Assembly: GCA_023213395.1 (NCBI GenBank)
Contig: CM041465.1
Span: 223,145,741 to 223,209,740 of the forward strand
Direction of reading: 5' to 3'
DNA from: Cycas panzhihuaensis
Taxonomy: Eukaryota; Cycadophyta
DNA: 64,000 nucleotides
Positions 1 through 11,320 of the stretch are shown here, piece after piece. Every line of letters starts with the position of its first letter. The stretch's first letter is position 1. A program made the position numbers and the translations under genes. The notes under the pieces were generated by a model, which was not told where the DNA came from, made no database searches, and saw only the letters and a list, made by a program, of their open reading frames with translations.

Positions 1-1159
1 TCCAAATTTCTCCTGCAAGTTCTTCACATACTAAGACTGGAACAACATGATCCTGTCATCCATCTGCCTAATCTGAATGCCTAAGAAGTAGTGAAGTCTC
101 CTGAGGTTTGTCATATCAAATGAAGCTCCTAGATTGGATTTGACTTTAGCAATAGCCTTGCCACAGTTATCGTCGATGATCAAATCATCCACATACACAA
201 CGCAAGCAACTATTGAAGTCCTTCTTCTTTTCACATACAGGTTTGGGTCGAGTTCTGAAATCTCAAAACCTTTAACTTTCAACTTAACATCCATCTTTTC
301 ATACCAAGCACGAGGTGCTTGTTTCAGGCCATAGATTGACGTCTTCAAACGACAAACAAGATGCTCCTGGCCATCCTTAGTGAATCCTAGAGGCAGCGAC
401 ATATATATCTCCTCCTTCAGATCTCCATTAAGGAATGTGGATTTGACGTCCATTTGATGCAACTCCCAACCGTAAGCAGTTGCTAAGGAAATGAGCAATC
501 AGATCGTTGTCATTTTGGAGATTGGTGCAAACGTCTCCTCATAGTCAATTCCTTCTTTTTGCTTGAATCCCTATGTGACAAGTTTGGCCTTGTATTTGTC
601 CACCTTTCCATCGAAGTGAAACTTCGTCTTATAAACCCACTTGCATCCAACAAGGTTCTTCGTCAGAGGGAGTGGAACCAAATTCCACATATCATTCTTC
701 AACAGAGGACTATGCTCCTCCTCCATCGCAACTCTCCATCGTGGATCTCCTTTCTCTTCATCGAACGAATCAGGATCACTGTAGTCGTTGGTGTCTACTA
801 GCAGAGTTCGACTGGCATGCTGACTTCTTGTTCTTCAATCATCGATTAAGGTATGCATCGCCACACCGGAATCTTCGAGAGTCTTTTTTGCCCATAAAGG
901 TATTGAAGGACCTGTTGCTGTAGGTACTTCATCTCGTGGTAGCTCCTCACTATTACTTGTCCCACTTGGTCCTGCTTCCTCAGGTGTTCCAGTGATTGGC
1001 TCATCATCCTCTTCGCTTGATGAATCTGGGAATAGGAGAAGGGGGGGTAAAAAGGCTCCTCTGATGATCTATCAACATGATACATCGATGACTCATCAAA
1101 TTTTATATCCCAACTAACCACAATCTTCTCTTCTCCCCTTGTGGATCCCATGGTCTGTA
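1..1159 (-). pseudogene. Element A reverse transcriptase region with post-integrase linker
   Basis: Copia reverse transcriptase, which copies element RNA into DNA in the virus-like particle. The longest open piece (498 to 31) holds DVKSTFLNGDL, the YGLKQAPRAWYEK motif, the catalytic YVDD box and FLGIQIRQ. The stretch 850-500 holds GCKWVYKTKFHFDGK and IDYEETFAPISK in shifted frames. The segment 1151-846 reads as the linker after integrase (DIKFDESSMYHVDRSSEEP), rich in acidic and serine residues. Nonsense codons and frameshifts separate the pieces. The YVDD box itself is intact. RNase H would lie to the left, outside the window. Confidence 0.88.
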
Positions 1160-2420
1160 GGCTTTATTCTCAGTGTAATACCCCATGAATATGCACTTTA
1201 GACTCTTCCGATCCAACTTCTTGCGGGTATCATCTAGGATGTGGTTGTACGCAATACACCTAAAAGTTCTTAAATGGTGAATGATAGGTTTACGACTAGT
1301 CTATTTTTCTTCGAGGGTCATGCTGTGAACTGCTTGAGTGGGTACCCAGTTCAAAATATAAACAGCAGTCGCTAAAGCTTCTGCCCAAAACTTAGGTGAC
1401 GGGTTTTTAGAATGCATCATACACCTCGCCATCTCCATCATGGTATGGTTTTTTCTCTTCAGCAACTCCATTCTGTTGTGGGGTATACGGGACTGTAAAT
1501 TCCTGCTTTATACCATGATCACAACATAATTGATTGAACGTATGGTTTTCGTATTCCTTGCCATTATCATTTCTTAAATATTTTATTTTCTTATTGCTTT
1601 CATTTTTTACCATCACTTTCCAGTCACGAAAGCGATCGAATACATCTGACTTGTTTTTGAGAAAGTAGACCAAGACCTTCCTAGTGTAATCATCCACAAA
1701 CACAAGGGTATAACGAGCTCCAGATATCGAAGGGTCAGGAAGAGGACCCATTATGTATGAATGTATAAGCTCCAGCTTCTCCTTGGTTCTCCAGGCATTA
1801 TCCCGAGCAAAAAGGTAGCGGTGGTGCTTGCCATACATACACCCTTTGCACACACCATCTAAGCAGGTAACCAACGGCAATCCTTCCATCATCTTCAACC
1901 TCTTTAGCAATGCAATACTCCTGTAATTAAGGTGCCCTAGGCGGTTGTGCTACAACTTACTCACGTCATCCGCGTTGGCAACAAAGGCATAGGACTTCCT
2001 CTGAGATTGAAACTTCTCAAACACCTAGAAGTTGTCTCTAATTTTACTAGTAGCTATGACAACAAAGTTTTGTTTCGGATCCTTAATTAAGCATTTGTCC
2101 TTGTAGAGCTCCAGCTTCATACCTGATTTGCAGATCTCTTGGGTTGAAAGAAGGTTCAACTGCATCTCCGGTACATAATATACCCCAGTAAATTTACCTC
2201 TTGCAATGGAAACTTCGCCGATACCTTCTACCAGCAAAATGCGAGCATCTCCAAGGACAATCTCATCACCACTTTGATTTGAAGTCATCGTATCAAAGCT
2301 CCGCCTCTGCTAAGAAATGTGCTTCTGCGTTCCCGAGTCAAGCACCCAATAATCTCTTCGATCTGATTCGGCTGATAAGGCTTTGCTCAAACGCAGTGAG
2401 TAGCAACATTCTTCCCTTTA
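1160..2420 (-). pseudogene. Element A protease and integrase remnant
   Basis: Protease: the active-site text VLDSGTQKHIS is visible near 2340-2305, followed at once by a TAG and then a piece (2288-2025) with YYVPEMQLNLLSTQEI, the usual end of a copia protease. Integrase: the CC half of the HHCC finger (CKGCMYGKHHR), the core VFVDDYTRKV, the second Asp in RNDNGKEY and the Glu in NGVAEEKK are in the 1910-1407 piece. The first catalytic Asp (HTD in relatives) reads HSYIMGP, so it is lost. The order protease then integrase before RT confirms copia. Confidence 0.85.
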
Positions 2421-2425
2421 TCATC

Positions 2426-3211
2426 CTAGTTGACTTTGTGCTTGTTACGACGCTTGAACCAACAGTTCTTCTTGCAGTGACCATCCTTCTTGTAGTAATT
2501 GCATTTTCCGTTGAACTTCCTTTTGTCATGCACACTTTCTCCTAACCTCTGTGTGATCTTCTCCTCCTTAGCAGCCTCCTTCCTCTGAGTTTTCATGGCT
2601 AGGGCCTGACTTGAACCAGAACCTCCAAGCATACCGTGATGTTTGAGCTTGGCATCCTCCACTAGAATTAGGTTTTTAAGCCTATCAAATGTCTCTGCTT
2701 CCATCACTTCGTCTCTACCATAAATGGTCTGGAATGTGGTAAAGGCAGGTGGTAGTTTCGACATGATTATTGCGAATAGCAACGCATCATTGATCGAGTT
2801 CGGCTTCAGTTCCTCTTGCTTATTCTTCAAGTCTGTAATCTTGTTAAGGTAGGAGTTGATGTTGTTCTCATCCTCCACACGCGAGTTGAGTAACTCCAAC
2901 ATCAGTGCAAGACGCCTATTCGTCTGCTTCTTTTCAAATGTATCACACAATTTTGTTCATATCTCATCCGATTCGTCTAGATTGTGAATCAACGCTCTCT
3001 GGTTCGGTGCCAGTGACAGTTTCAACAGTCCCATGGCCATAAATTTCTTCTCTTCGAGACGAATTCGCTCCTTATGGTCTAGTGGAATCGTGTCCACTTT
3101 AGCCTTGGTAATACCCCATAGTTGATTCACCATCAAAATAAGCTCCATATTGGCATGCTACTCGCTGAAATTGTTACCATTGAAGATAACTTTGGACATT
3201 ATCTGCTCCAT
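2426..3211 (-). pseudogene. Element A gag (capsid and nucleocapsid)
   Basis: Gag forms the particle shell and binds element RNA. I place the start at the ATG at 3211 (MEQIMSK). A stop interrupts after about 14 codons and another near 2955. The capsid part has KKFMAMGLLKLSL, LALMLELLNSRVEDENNINSY and LLFAIIMSKLPPAF, the helical pattern of copia gag. The zinc knuckle reads CNYYKKDGHCKKNC, so the second Cys is Tyr and zinc binding is probably lost. Basic residues follow. The leader and primer site lie upstream (higher coordinates). Confidence 0.83.
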
Positions 3212-4780
3212 CTGGAGAAACGGGTTTCAATATGAATCAATTGACACAAAAAACAAACGTCTGTAGACAAAATGCACCCCTGTGTCTTCCTTTGGCTCAA
3301 AAGCACACTTTCAAGGGCACCCAACACTTACTATCCCCACATTAAGTGAGCCACTGACTGTTTATCCCTCATCAATTGTCAACAAACGACCTTAAATAGC
3401 CATGTAAATGTCACAGTTGACACAAAAAAGGCTTAAAAAGACGTGCTCCAAATCAAAGGACGGTTCCATAGGCAATGATGCACGGTTTCCAAGTCACCAA
3501 ACACAATAAACCTCCAATGGCTCATGAGGGGTCGAAATGACATCAAATAACTTCATACTATGAAAAATTATGTAATATCAATGGTATAAAGGTTCCCTTT
3601 TATAATCTTTCAATAGGGAGAATATGCCAAAAGGCATATTCTAGAAAAGTGCGACTTTTAAAACAGCCTGTGACTTTTCACTTAAAGCACATGGGTAAAT
3701 ACTAAATAAACATGTGCTGAGTTATATTTTCTATAGTTTAAGGTTAGACTATAGAAAAGACACGTCTCTTAATATCCAAAAAACGTCTGGCACTCTTTGA
3801 ATTTTGCAGCAGCCGAAAAGACTCCATAGACGTCCCATGGATCAACGCACCATGCACGGAGCTGCACACATAAACAGATAGGCAGAATAGATCTGCACAC
3901 ATATACCCAACCGTCAAATAGTCCGAAAAATGCCCACTCAACTCCTCAAGTGCCCAACTAGCACTTCAAGCGCCCAACCAGCCCATAAAGAGCTCTAGAC
4001 AGTCATAAGATAGTCCAGTCGATTCTTTAGATGCGTCCAACCAAAGGGATAAGTGCCTGAGCAATCATCAAGTGTAGTTCTGTGCTTATTTTAGTGCATG
4101 AAAGCCTCAACAAGGAACGTAACCAACCCGACTACACTGCTAAGCTGTCAGCCAACTCTTACACGGTTGTTGCAAGCTTAAATCAATTGGACAGTTGCCC
4201 GATTACAGGTTTATACTCATACAAAGTCACCAACATTCAAACACAAGCTCATTCTATATCCAATATCAGCATTTACTACTATGTGTGCAATCTACCACCA
4301 TCTTAAGAGCGGAAAACTAGTGGACTAAGGCTCCAATCTCTCTCTCAGACGAGATCTATAATATTGATAGCAAAAGAATGCTTTATTTTATTGATTTTAT
4401 CAGTGCTATGTTGAGAAAGAAAACCGACTTACATGTAACATGCTTGTCTATCTTTATAGTTGCTAAATCACCATCAATGCGTGCTCAACTGGCTTAAATC
4501 TTTGTAATAGATCTTCGACCGGCTTCGAATGACCCCCAACGAGCCAACTCCAACCACAAACGTGGACTTCAGGCTTGAATATTGACTCCAATAAACCCTT
4601 ATGTTCTGTTGAATAGTAATCTTCACTGCTTCAACCACCATTGATATACTGTGCTTGCTTTTGCACGTTGTTGGGGTTGATGGACACTCAAGACTCGTCT
4701 TGGGTTAGATGACGTTACCTGGCAACCAATGATCCCACCACCTTGCTCAATGTCAAGCTTCAGCGGTGTAGGACCCTACG
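3212..4780 (-). other. Element A leader, 1.57 kb, no gene seen
   Basis: This lies between primer site and gag of A. No convincing coding sequence is visible. It holds a perfect 10-bp inverted repeat with a 4-base loop (AGAATATGCC, about 3621-3644) and a second inverted repeat around 3731-3759 (TTTCTATAGT with ACTATAGAAA). A short plus-strand frame (4082-4306) resembles nothing I know. The leader is long for copia and could contain an insertion I cannot delimit. Confidence 0.5.
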
Positions 4781-4792
4781 GCTCTGATACCA
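4781..4792 (-). promoter_or_regulatory. Element A primer-binding site (initiator Met tRNA type)
   Basis: Plus-strand GCTCTGATACCA is the complement of TGGTATCAGAGC, the usual plant copia primer site that pairs with the 3' end of initiator Met tRNA. It abuts the LTR end. Confidence 0.9.
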
Positions 4793-5153
4793 TGTTCGAG
4801 AACATGAAATCATATGCAGATCTTCTCATTCACAGAATCTTTTACCATACACAGCAAGCAAACAAATATACACACAGAAAACAACTGCGTAGTACACAAG
4901 ATTTATGTGGGAAAACCCTTTCGGGAAAAAAACCACCACAAAAGGATCTTTGATGGATCACTTGATTATTTCACAATGGCTTGATACATTGAATATACAA
5001 GGGCTTAATGATTATATATTATTCTAAGAGGTGTCACCCGATTAGGGTTGTGACCCTCCGAATAAGTCGCACCTTTTGGCTTCGCACCTTTTCACTTAAT
5101 TAAACCACATTAACATTAACTAAGTAGCTTAATAATTAACTGTCATGTTAACA
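4793..5153 (-). repeat. Element A 5' LTR
   Basis: Plus-strand text starts TGTTCGAGAACATG next to the primer site and ends GTTAACA, giving TGTT/AACA inverted ends. It contains a typical plant copia R/U5 stretch (on minus, the GGGTTTTCCCACATAAATC-like segment near 4912). The second LTR is outside the window, so the outer end is set by the inverted ends and by resumption of element I coding. Confidence 0.75.
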
Positions 5154-5280
5154 ATAAGTGCAGAACTAGACATTAAACGAATCTAGTACATCTAATCCTT
5201 CTAATCAACCATCTACTTCTAATCAATTAACTTCCTCTAATCAACCTTTCACTTTTGATTCTTCTTCAAGAAACAACTAG

Positions 5281-6140
5281 TTTGGGCTCAAAAAACCCTT
5301 TTGGCTACTGGTTTTGATGCTAGTGATCCATCAGATACCAGGAGAACCAAATCACAGAAATTACAAGCTAACTTTGTGTTAATGGCCAAAGTAATGACCA
5401 ATAACGATCCTAAAACTTATAAAGAAGCTTATTATAATCCTGTATGGCAACAAGCCTTGCAAGTTGAATATGATGCTCTTTAGAAAAATTCAACTTGGGA
5501 TTTAGTACCATTACGTCCTGGCAAGAATTTGGTAGACTACAAATGGGTTTACCGAACTAAATATAATTCAGAAGGAGCAATCGAGAAACATAAGGCTCGT
5601 TTGGTAGCCAAAGATTTTTCTCAAGTTGACAGTATTGATTACACTGAAACCTTTGCTCCTATTGCCAAAACGAACACAATCAAAGCTATTATTACTCTTG
5701 CAGCTAAATGTGGCTGGCAAATACATCTAATGGATGTAAAGAGCACTTTCTTAAATGGTGATCTTAAAGAAGAAATATATATGTCTCAACTACCTAGTTT
5801 TGTATGTAATTCCAATCTCGTTTGCAAACTTAAAAAATCTCTATATGGTCTTAAACAAGCTCCTAGGGCTTGGTACATTAAGATTGATAATTACCTTCTT
5901 CAAAATGGATACGCTAAGTGTATCAATGATCCTAATATTTATTTCAAACATCAAATGATAACATTACTATCTTAATCCTTTATCTCGATGATATTATAAT
6001 AAATGGATCTCCACTCTCTCACATTCATCAATTAAAATCCATTTTGATGAGCTACATGACTTAGGGCTCTTACATTACTTTTTAGGCCTACAAATCTGTT
6101 AATCGAAATAAAAAATAACTATCTTTCAACCTAAATACAT
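5281..6140 (+). pseudogene. Element I reverse transcriptase remnant
   Basis: Visible blocks in order: KTYKEAYYNPVWQQAL, a TAG where relatives have Trp (5481), STWDLVPL, DYKWVYRTKYNSEG, IDYTETFAPIAKTNTIK, LMDVKSTFLNGDLKEEIYM, YGLKQAPRAWYIKID and, in a shifted frame near 5978, LYLDDIIINGS, the catalytic box. A further shift follows, then LGLLHYFLGLQI near 6065. Upstream (5154-5280) is a Ser/Asn/Thr-rich linker like that between integrase and RT in copia. This copy cannot make active RT. Confidence 0.85.
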
Positions 6141-6350
6141 TATTGATTTAATATGGAAAATGCAAAACCAACCCCAACTCCTCTATAATTAAGTGTGCAA
6201 TTAATAACTGATTGCTAATCTCCACCTTGTGATTCCACCTTATATCATTAGTTAATAAGTAGTCTTGTTTGCCTAACCCATACTCGGCCAGATATCTCCT
6301 ATGTTGTTGCCTTGTGTTCCAGGTACAAGCAAAAATCACATGATTCACAT

Positions 6351-6932
6351 TGGAAAGCAGCTAAAAGAATCTTATATTACCTTCAAGGTATAATTCATCA
6401 TGGTCTCACCTATAATTTCTGTAATACTAATCTTAAGTTAACAGGTTATATAGATTCAGACTGGGCAGGTGACTCCGACGATTGAAAATCTATAGCTAGT
6501 TATGTCTTCTTCCTCGACTCTTCACCAATTACTTGGTCCAGCAAGAAAATGCAATCATTAGCATTATCTATGATGAAAGCTGAATATCAAATATTGGTAG
6601 AAGCCAACAAAGAATCACTTTGGATTAAATCTCTGTTAAGTGAGTTTGGTTTGTTTCCTAACTCTTCTATTCAAATAAATATTGATAATCAAGGTGCAAT
6701 ATCTATAGCTACTAATCCTGTTGCACATTCTAGAACTAAGCATAGAAAATTACATTAGCATTTTATTCGTAATCTTGTAAATGACAATACCATTAATCTG
6801 TTTTATTGTCCTACAGATTTGCAAATTGCCAACATTTTAACCAAGCCATTGACTGAAGTTAAGTCCGTAAAGCTACGTGACTTATTAAAGATTAATGAAG
6901 TCTTTATCAAAGGGCGATTACCATGTTGAAGC
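6351..6932 (+). pseudogene. Element I RNase H remnant
   Basis: Blocks in order: WKAAKRILYYLQG, GYIDSDWAGD, ITWSSKKMQSLALSMMKAEYQ, INIDNQGAISIATNPVAHSRTKHRK and a degraded end (ILTKPLTEVKSVKLRDLL), the C-terminus of copia pol. One TGA/TAG-type break lies in the GDSDD segment and a TAG after KLH. The stretch 6140-6350 between RT and this block is scrambled and only weakly readable. A purine run at 7000-7008 follows and primes plus-strand synthesis. Confidence 0.83.
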
Positions 6933-7008
6933 CTTCATCATCTTCTTTATCAGCTTCTTTTCTATTTTCTATATCATCTATTGTACAAAAGATAACATTA
7001 AAGGGGGA

Positions 7009-7286
7009 TGTTAGAAATAATTCCTAATGTTATCTTTATGTTGACTTTGTAATGTTAATTTATTAATTATTATTTAATTATATAGTTAAGTGAAATGGAC
7101 AACCACCCATTTCAACGAACTCTTATCTTCTTCATTTTAGAATCTTCTCTACATTCTAGGGAGGTCGGGTTGACATTATGTAAGTTGGAAAATTGAGGCT
7201 GGTTGGTATTGTGATGTACATAGATGAGGCTGTCTGGTAAAGCAGAGAGAGGATGAGATCCTCATCAATATCAATTCATATATTTG
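7009..7286 (+). repeat. Element I 3' LTR, left segment
   Basis: It starts TGTTAGAAATAATTCC directly after the purine run. It is cut after ATTTG (7282-7286) by gypsy J; the same five bases follow J at 17804. With 17809-17963 it gives an LTR of about 430 bp. Confidence 0.82.
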
Positions 7287-8113
7287 TGTTGGGGCATATT
7301 GTGACACGTTGGGCTATGAGAGGACTAGAGATAGGCTGGGTAACCGTGTATGTGTAGGTACGGACCGTACAGAGGTACGCATGTAGCAGAAAGACGAAAA
7401 GGTCGGCGTGCAGGTGCATGGCGGTGCGTGCACGAGAAGGTACGCAACACATATACGTACCTCCGACAGAACACAAGCATACGGTAAGGTATGCATGGTA
7501 GGACCTGACGGAAGGATACCTGGGATGACGTCAGACGTACGTACGGACATACAGATGGATTAAGACAGTGGTTAAGGAGATTAACCGATGGTTAGCAAAA
7601 GGTATGCTTGTGACTGAAAGGGTACGATTATGACAGACAGTCATAACCCTTCAGCCAAAAAGCACAAAGAAGGCGCATTTAAGGGCTTCCAAAAGGACCA
7701 TTTGACTAGGTTGAGAGCCAAGTATTCAGACACATGTTGGTACGGAGACCGATGCATTATGACAAGAGCTTGAAGTCAGTATTGATGTGTACCTTCCAGG
7801 TACGCATGTGACAGCGACAGTGTATGTGGCTGGAATGCACAGGGAATGGATTCCAGCACCTTTTGTACAAGGACTTATTGCTTAATAAAATAAGAGTTAC
7901 GTGGAAATATGAATACTATGTATGTCATGAGGATGAATTGCTGAATATGTGCTGATTGCTATATTGCTGTGTGTAAACTATGACATAACTGTGTGGAATG
8001 GTGAATAAATCTGTGTGATGATTATGTTGACTGTATTCTAAACTAGATTACAACCTGTGTTACCTTGACAAGTGCATTGATCTCATAAGGGGTGTGAAAT
8101 CTATAAGTCAACA
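7287..8113 (+). repeat. Element J 5' LTR
   Basis: It is 827 bp and ends with TG/CA. It carries many GTAC-centred words (GGTACGCA, TACGTACC, CCGTAC), clustered at about 7350-7560 and again near 7795. A likely polyadenylation/TATA-type AT stretch (TTAATAAAATAAG) lies near 7880. It matches 16981-17803 along its whole length with scattered substitutions and small gaps. Confidence 0.95.
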
Positions 8114-8131
8114 TTGGTTCTATTGCCTACG
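8114..8131 (+). promoter_or_regulatory. Element J probable primer-binding site
   Basis: TTGGTTCTATTGCCTACG follows the LTR. It aligns with the tRNA-Asp-type site TGGCGCCGTTGCC used by Tat/Athila elements and with the site of element L at 57551, but with several mismatches. Confidence 0.5.
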
Positions 8132-8254
8132 TCCATTGAGGAGGGACGAGGCCCAGGAGTTTCACAAGGGGGAAATGTGTAAAGGACAGAGGACCCTGGC
8201 TGTTGTCGTAATGGCAGGTTGTAGCTAAGCCTCCGACAACTACGGGACCTTCCA

Positions 8255-10579
8255 ATGCCACCTAAGAGGCCTTCAAAGGTGGAAGAGCCACAAATGGATA
8301 CTTCACCTAAAGGGAAAGAAACAAGTAGACAAAGAGCATTACAATGGTTAAAAGAGTCAAAATTGAGAAGGGCAAGAAGACTAAGTTCGCAGAATAACGA
8401 GACTAAGGGACAATCCGTTGAAGAATCTGAGGCAAGTGGAGGCCAGACACCTCAGGAGCAAGGAGAGGGAAACAATGGCGAACAAATGGTACTAACACCA
8501 GCTCCAATCAAGGATGACCTGTTTAGCCCGGAATATGAAGAAAAACCAAAGGTGGCTAAGGAACATAAAGACACTCTAACGAAGGAGGAAAGTATACCTG
8601 TGGAAGGCACCTCGAAGGACCTAAGTGACAACGAGAAAAAGGCGGAGGAAGGTCCCTCAGCATATTGGGAAAACAAGCTAACAAGGCAGCTTTTTAAAGA
8701 TTCATCAGATAGAGGATCTGATTAGTCATACATAACGGTTACACCATTGACAGTACAAGTGCCAGGTGTGCGAGAACCCATACATCTAAAGACCCCATTT
8801 AAGAATCCATTATTTGGGAACGATAATATTGCAGTAAGCACTCCAAACACATCTCCAAAAGAAAAGGGTGAAGGAGAGGAGATAGAATCTAATGAGGAAA
8901 AAGGGGAAGAATCACCACTAGGTGGGACACCGGTACAATCTCCCAGGATGGATGACTACAGAGATTTTGGGAAATTGATCTTTAATGACACTTCAGATGC
9001 AGTTGAGCATGCATATTTGTTCCAAAATTTGATTGACGTGAAGAAAATTACGGATGAAGATGAGATAAAAGCCAGATTCGCTTGTACATTGAGGGGAGTA
9101 CCATTGGCATGGTACAAGGAGTTGGACAAGAAAGAATCATGGGCCAACATAAGAAAGTCTTTTGAAGAAAGATTTCAAAAGTTTCGAAGTAATGAAGTAG
9201 TGGAAATTGCCCTCAGGGAAATCAAACAAAGACCCGGAGAATCAATGTTAACCTATATCAGTCGGAAGAAAATCATTGCGACCAACATGATCAACGAGAC
9301 CATGACAGATCACAACATGAAAAATTATTTTGTCAAAGGATTAAATGAAAAGCTGAGAGCCATGATGCATGCACATCCATTGAAGTCATTTAAGAATGCC
9401 TAGGATTTGGCACTCGATTTTGAAATGGAGATGGATGCTCAGGCTGGAGGACACGGACCCCTCCTATTGAGATTACAAGAGGAGATAAGGGAAATTAAAC
9501 AGAATCAGCATAACCGACCATTCTGCCAGGTGGGAGTATTGGAAGAGGAATCAAAAGTAGAAGCTCTGAGGAAGGAAGTGGCAAGATTGAAAATAATAAA
9601 TAATAGAGAAGAGGAAGCGACAAAGAAAAAGAAGGACCATGAATTCAGAGTGGAAAAGTGGTGCCACATCTGCGAAGAAAGTTCGCACATGACAAAAGAA
9701 TGTGAACTTAATCGGAAGAATAGTGCAATGCATCAAATGGACAAATGATGCCACATATGCGATGTGGATACTCATATGACAAAGGATTGTTTTTACAACC
9801 CAAGAGGAAAATCGTACAGAGGATGAGGTAGGGGAAGAGGAGGCAACCTACCTCGGAATATATACACAACGAGGGGTACACAGGAGCCTTCGAGGAGGAA
9901 ACAACCAATGGGAAGATGCCTCATATGCTTACAATTCGGGCATTGGAAATCCGACTGCCCAACCAAGCGGGAATACGAACAAAAACCGTTCGTATGTAAC
10001 AACTGTGGGCCTAGTGAACACAAAACGGAGGATTGCAAGGGGAAAGCGAAAGCCACCAACTTAATGACAATCATACCAGAAAGCAAAAATATAAAACTCC
10101 AAAAGAAGCAAAAAGAGAAGGAAGAAGAGGGGTATCCAAATCCGCAGACAGAGATGAATCGATTTCGACAAGCAAAGCAAGTGTTAGAAGAATTAACTCA
10201 GGAAAAGACTATGTTACCAATGGGGAAACCCGAGACCAAATATGTGTATGTGAGAAAGAATAAGCAAAAGGAGGAAGAAAAGGTACCAGAAGAACAAAAA
10301 ACACAACCCCTAATGGTACAAATGGAGGAACTGTCCAAAGGTTTACCAGTAGAGGATATTCCAAAAATGCTGTTGCTGATGGAGAATTTGGTGAAACAAT
10401 TACAATTAACTATTCCTCTATGCCAAGTAATCGACTGGATTAAAGGAGGGATATTACAACAAGGAATTACCAAGAGTTTGAAGAAAGTGATGCCGTCATT
10501 CAACATGGATCCCATTGTGACAATGATGGTATTGGGAGAAACATTTCCGAAAGTGATCGTTGATGGGGCGCAACTGTGA
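8255..10579 (+). pseudogene. Element J gag with four CCHC zinc knuckles
   Basis: One frame of 775 codons from the ATG at 8255 (MPPKRPSKVEE), broken only by stops at 8723, 9401, 9746 and about 9823. The N-terminal 200 residues are acidic and low in complexity. The capsid signature LRGVPLAWYKEL...WANIRKSFEERF is at 9085-9180. A coiled-coil-like stretch (EEESKVEALRKEVARLK) precedes four CX2CX4HX4C knuckles at 9662, 9749, 9917 and 9995. The second knuckle is preceded by TGA at an expected Trp-like codon. A Lys/Glu-rich tail leads to the protease. Most gypsy gags have one or two knuckles, so four is unusual. Confidence 0.88.
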
Positions 10580-11115
10580 ATGTACTACCCACCTCGACAT
10601 GGCGAAAATTGGGGAGCCCGAAGTTGGAAGCGGCAACCTATTCGTTAAAATTAGCCAATGAATTATTGGTTCGACCTATGGGAAAGTTGGCTGACATCAA
10701 CGTGGATGTGGCAGGAATCATCGTGAATATCGACTTTACGATTGTGGAAACAGAAAAGGGTGCAACACCCTATCCAACCTTATTAGGAAGGCCTTGGCTA
10801 TACAAGACCCAATGTCTCCAAAACTGGAAGAACGTGACCTTCACCTTGTTAGATGGCAGAAATGAAGTGGTATTACCAATGTTGGGGAGGAATTCCATTG
10901 AGATGATACCTAATGAGGGATCCAGTACAACCGTCGTGAGTGAAACAACAACCTCTTCCCTTGATGAAGAGAATCTTTACCATACGGCCGAAGAACCTAC
11001 CAAATTAATCGACTGCCAAGAAGCAGAATCAACTCATTTTGGAGAAATTTATAGCTCCTCAGATGGCGAAAATGGGATGAGATTTGTGGATTACTGGTTG
11101 CAAGACGCTTACTAA
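10576..11115 (+). pseudogene. Element J aspartic protease
   Basis: The protease cleaves the polyprotein. The active-site segment VIVDGAQL lies at the end of the gag frame (10553-10578), and VNVLPTSTWRKLG continues in the next frame from 10576, overlapping by GTGA. The rest is typical: IIVNIDFTIVE, then YPTLLGRPWLYKTQ, the usual ILGRPWL box. An acidic tail ends at TAA 11113. The shift in the middle of the active site is probably a mutation, but a programmed shift is not excluded. Asp-Gly-Ala replaces Asp-Thr/Ser-Gly. Confidence 0.8.
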
Positions 11116-11320
11116 GTAAACTCTTCTTCTCATAGGTGTAACTTATTATCTAAATGTATAACTGAAAACATTAATGATAATTCAGATTCTTTTGAATATA
11201 TGATGACTTACGATAGCTCGATGAATGTGAAACCTAGACCAAAACCCCCCTAGTAGACTTAGTATTTTTCATAGCCCTATAGTATCTAGTATTAACCTTA
11301 ACCTCTCTTCTACCTCAAGT

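Larger units (their letters stand above)
1..5153 (-). mobile_element. Element A: Ty1/copia retrotransposon, 3' part beyond window
   Basis: Read on the minus strand from right to left, the stretch has an LTR, an initiator-Met-tRNA primer site, a long leader, gag, protease, integrase and reverse transcriptase. This is the copia order. RNase H and the 3' LTR lie off the left edge. Its LTR ends at 5153 and plus-strand copia coding of element I starts directly afterwards, so A probably inserted into I. Frames carry several stops and shifts, so this copy is dead. Confidence 0.9.

Noticed and set aside
4082-4306. 74-codon frame in A leader
   Set aside because: Opposite strand to A, no recognisable motif, length expected by chance in this composition.
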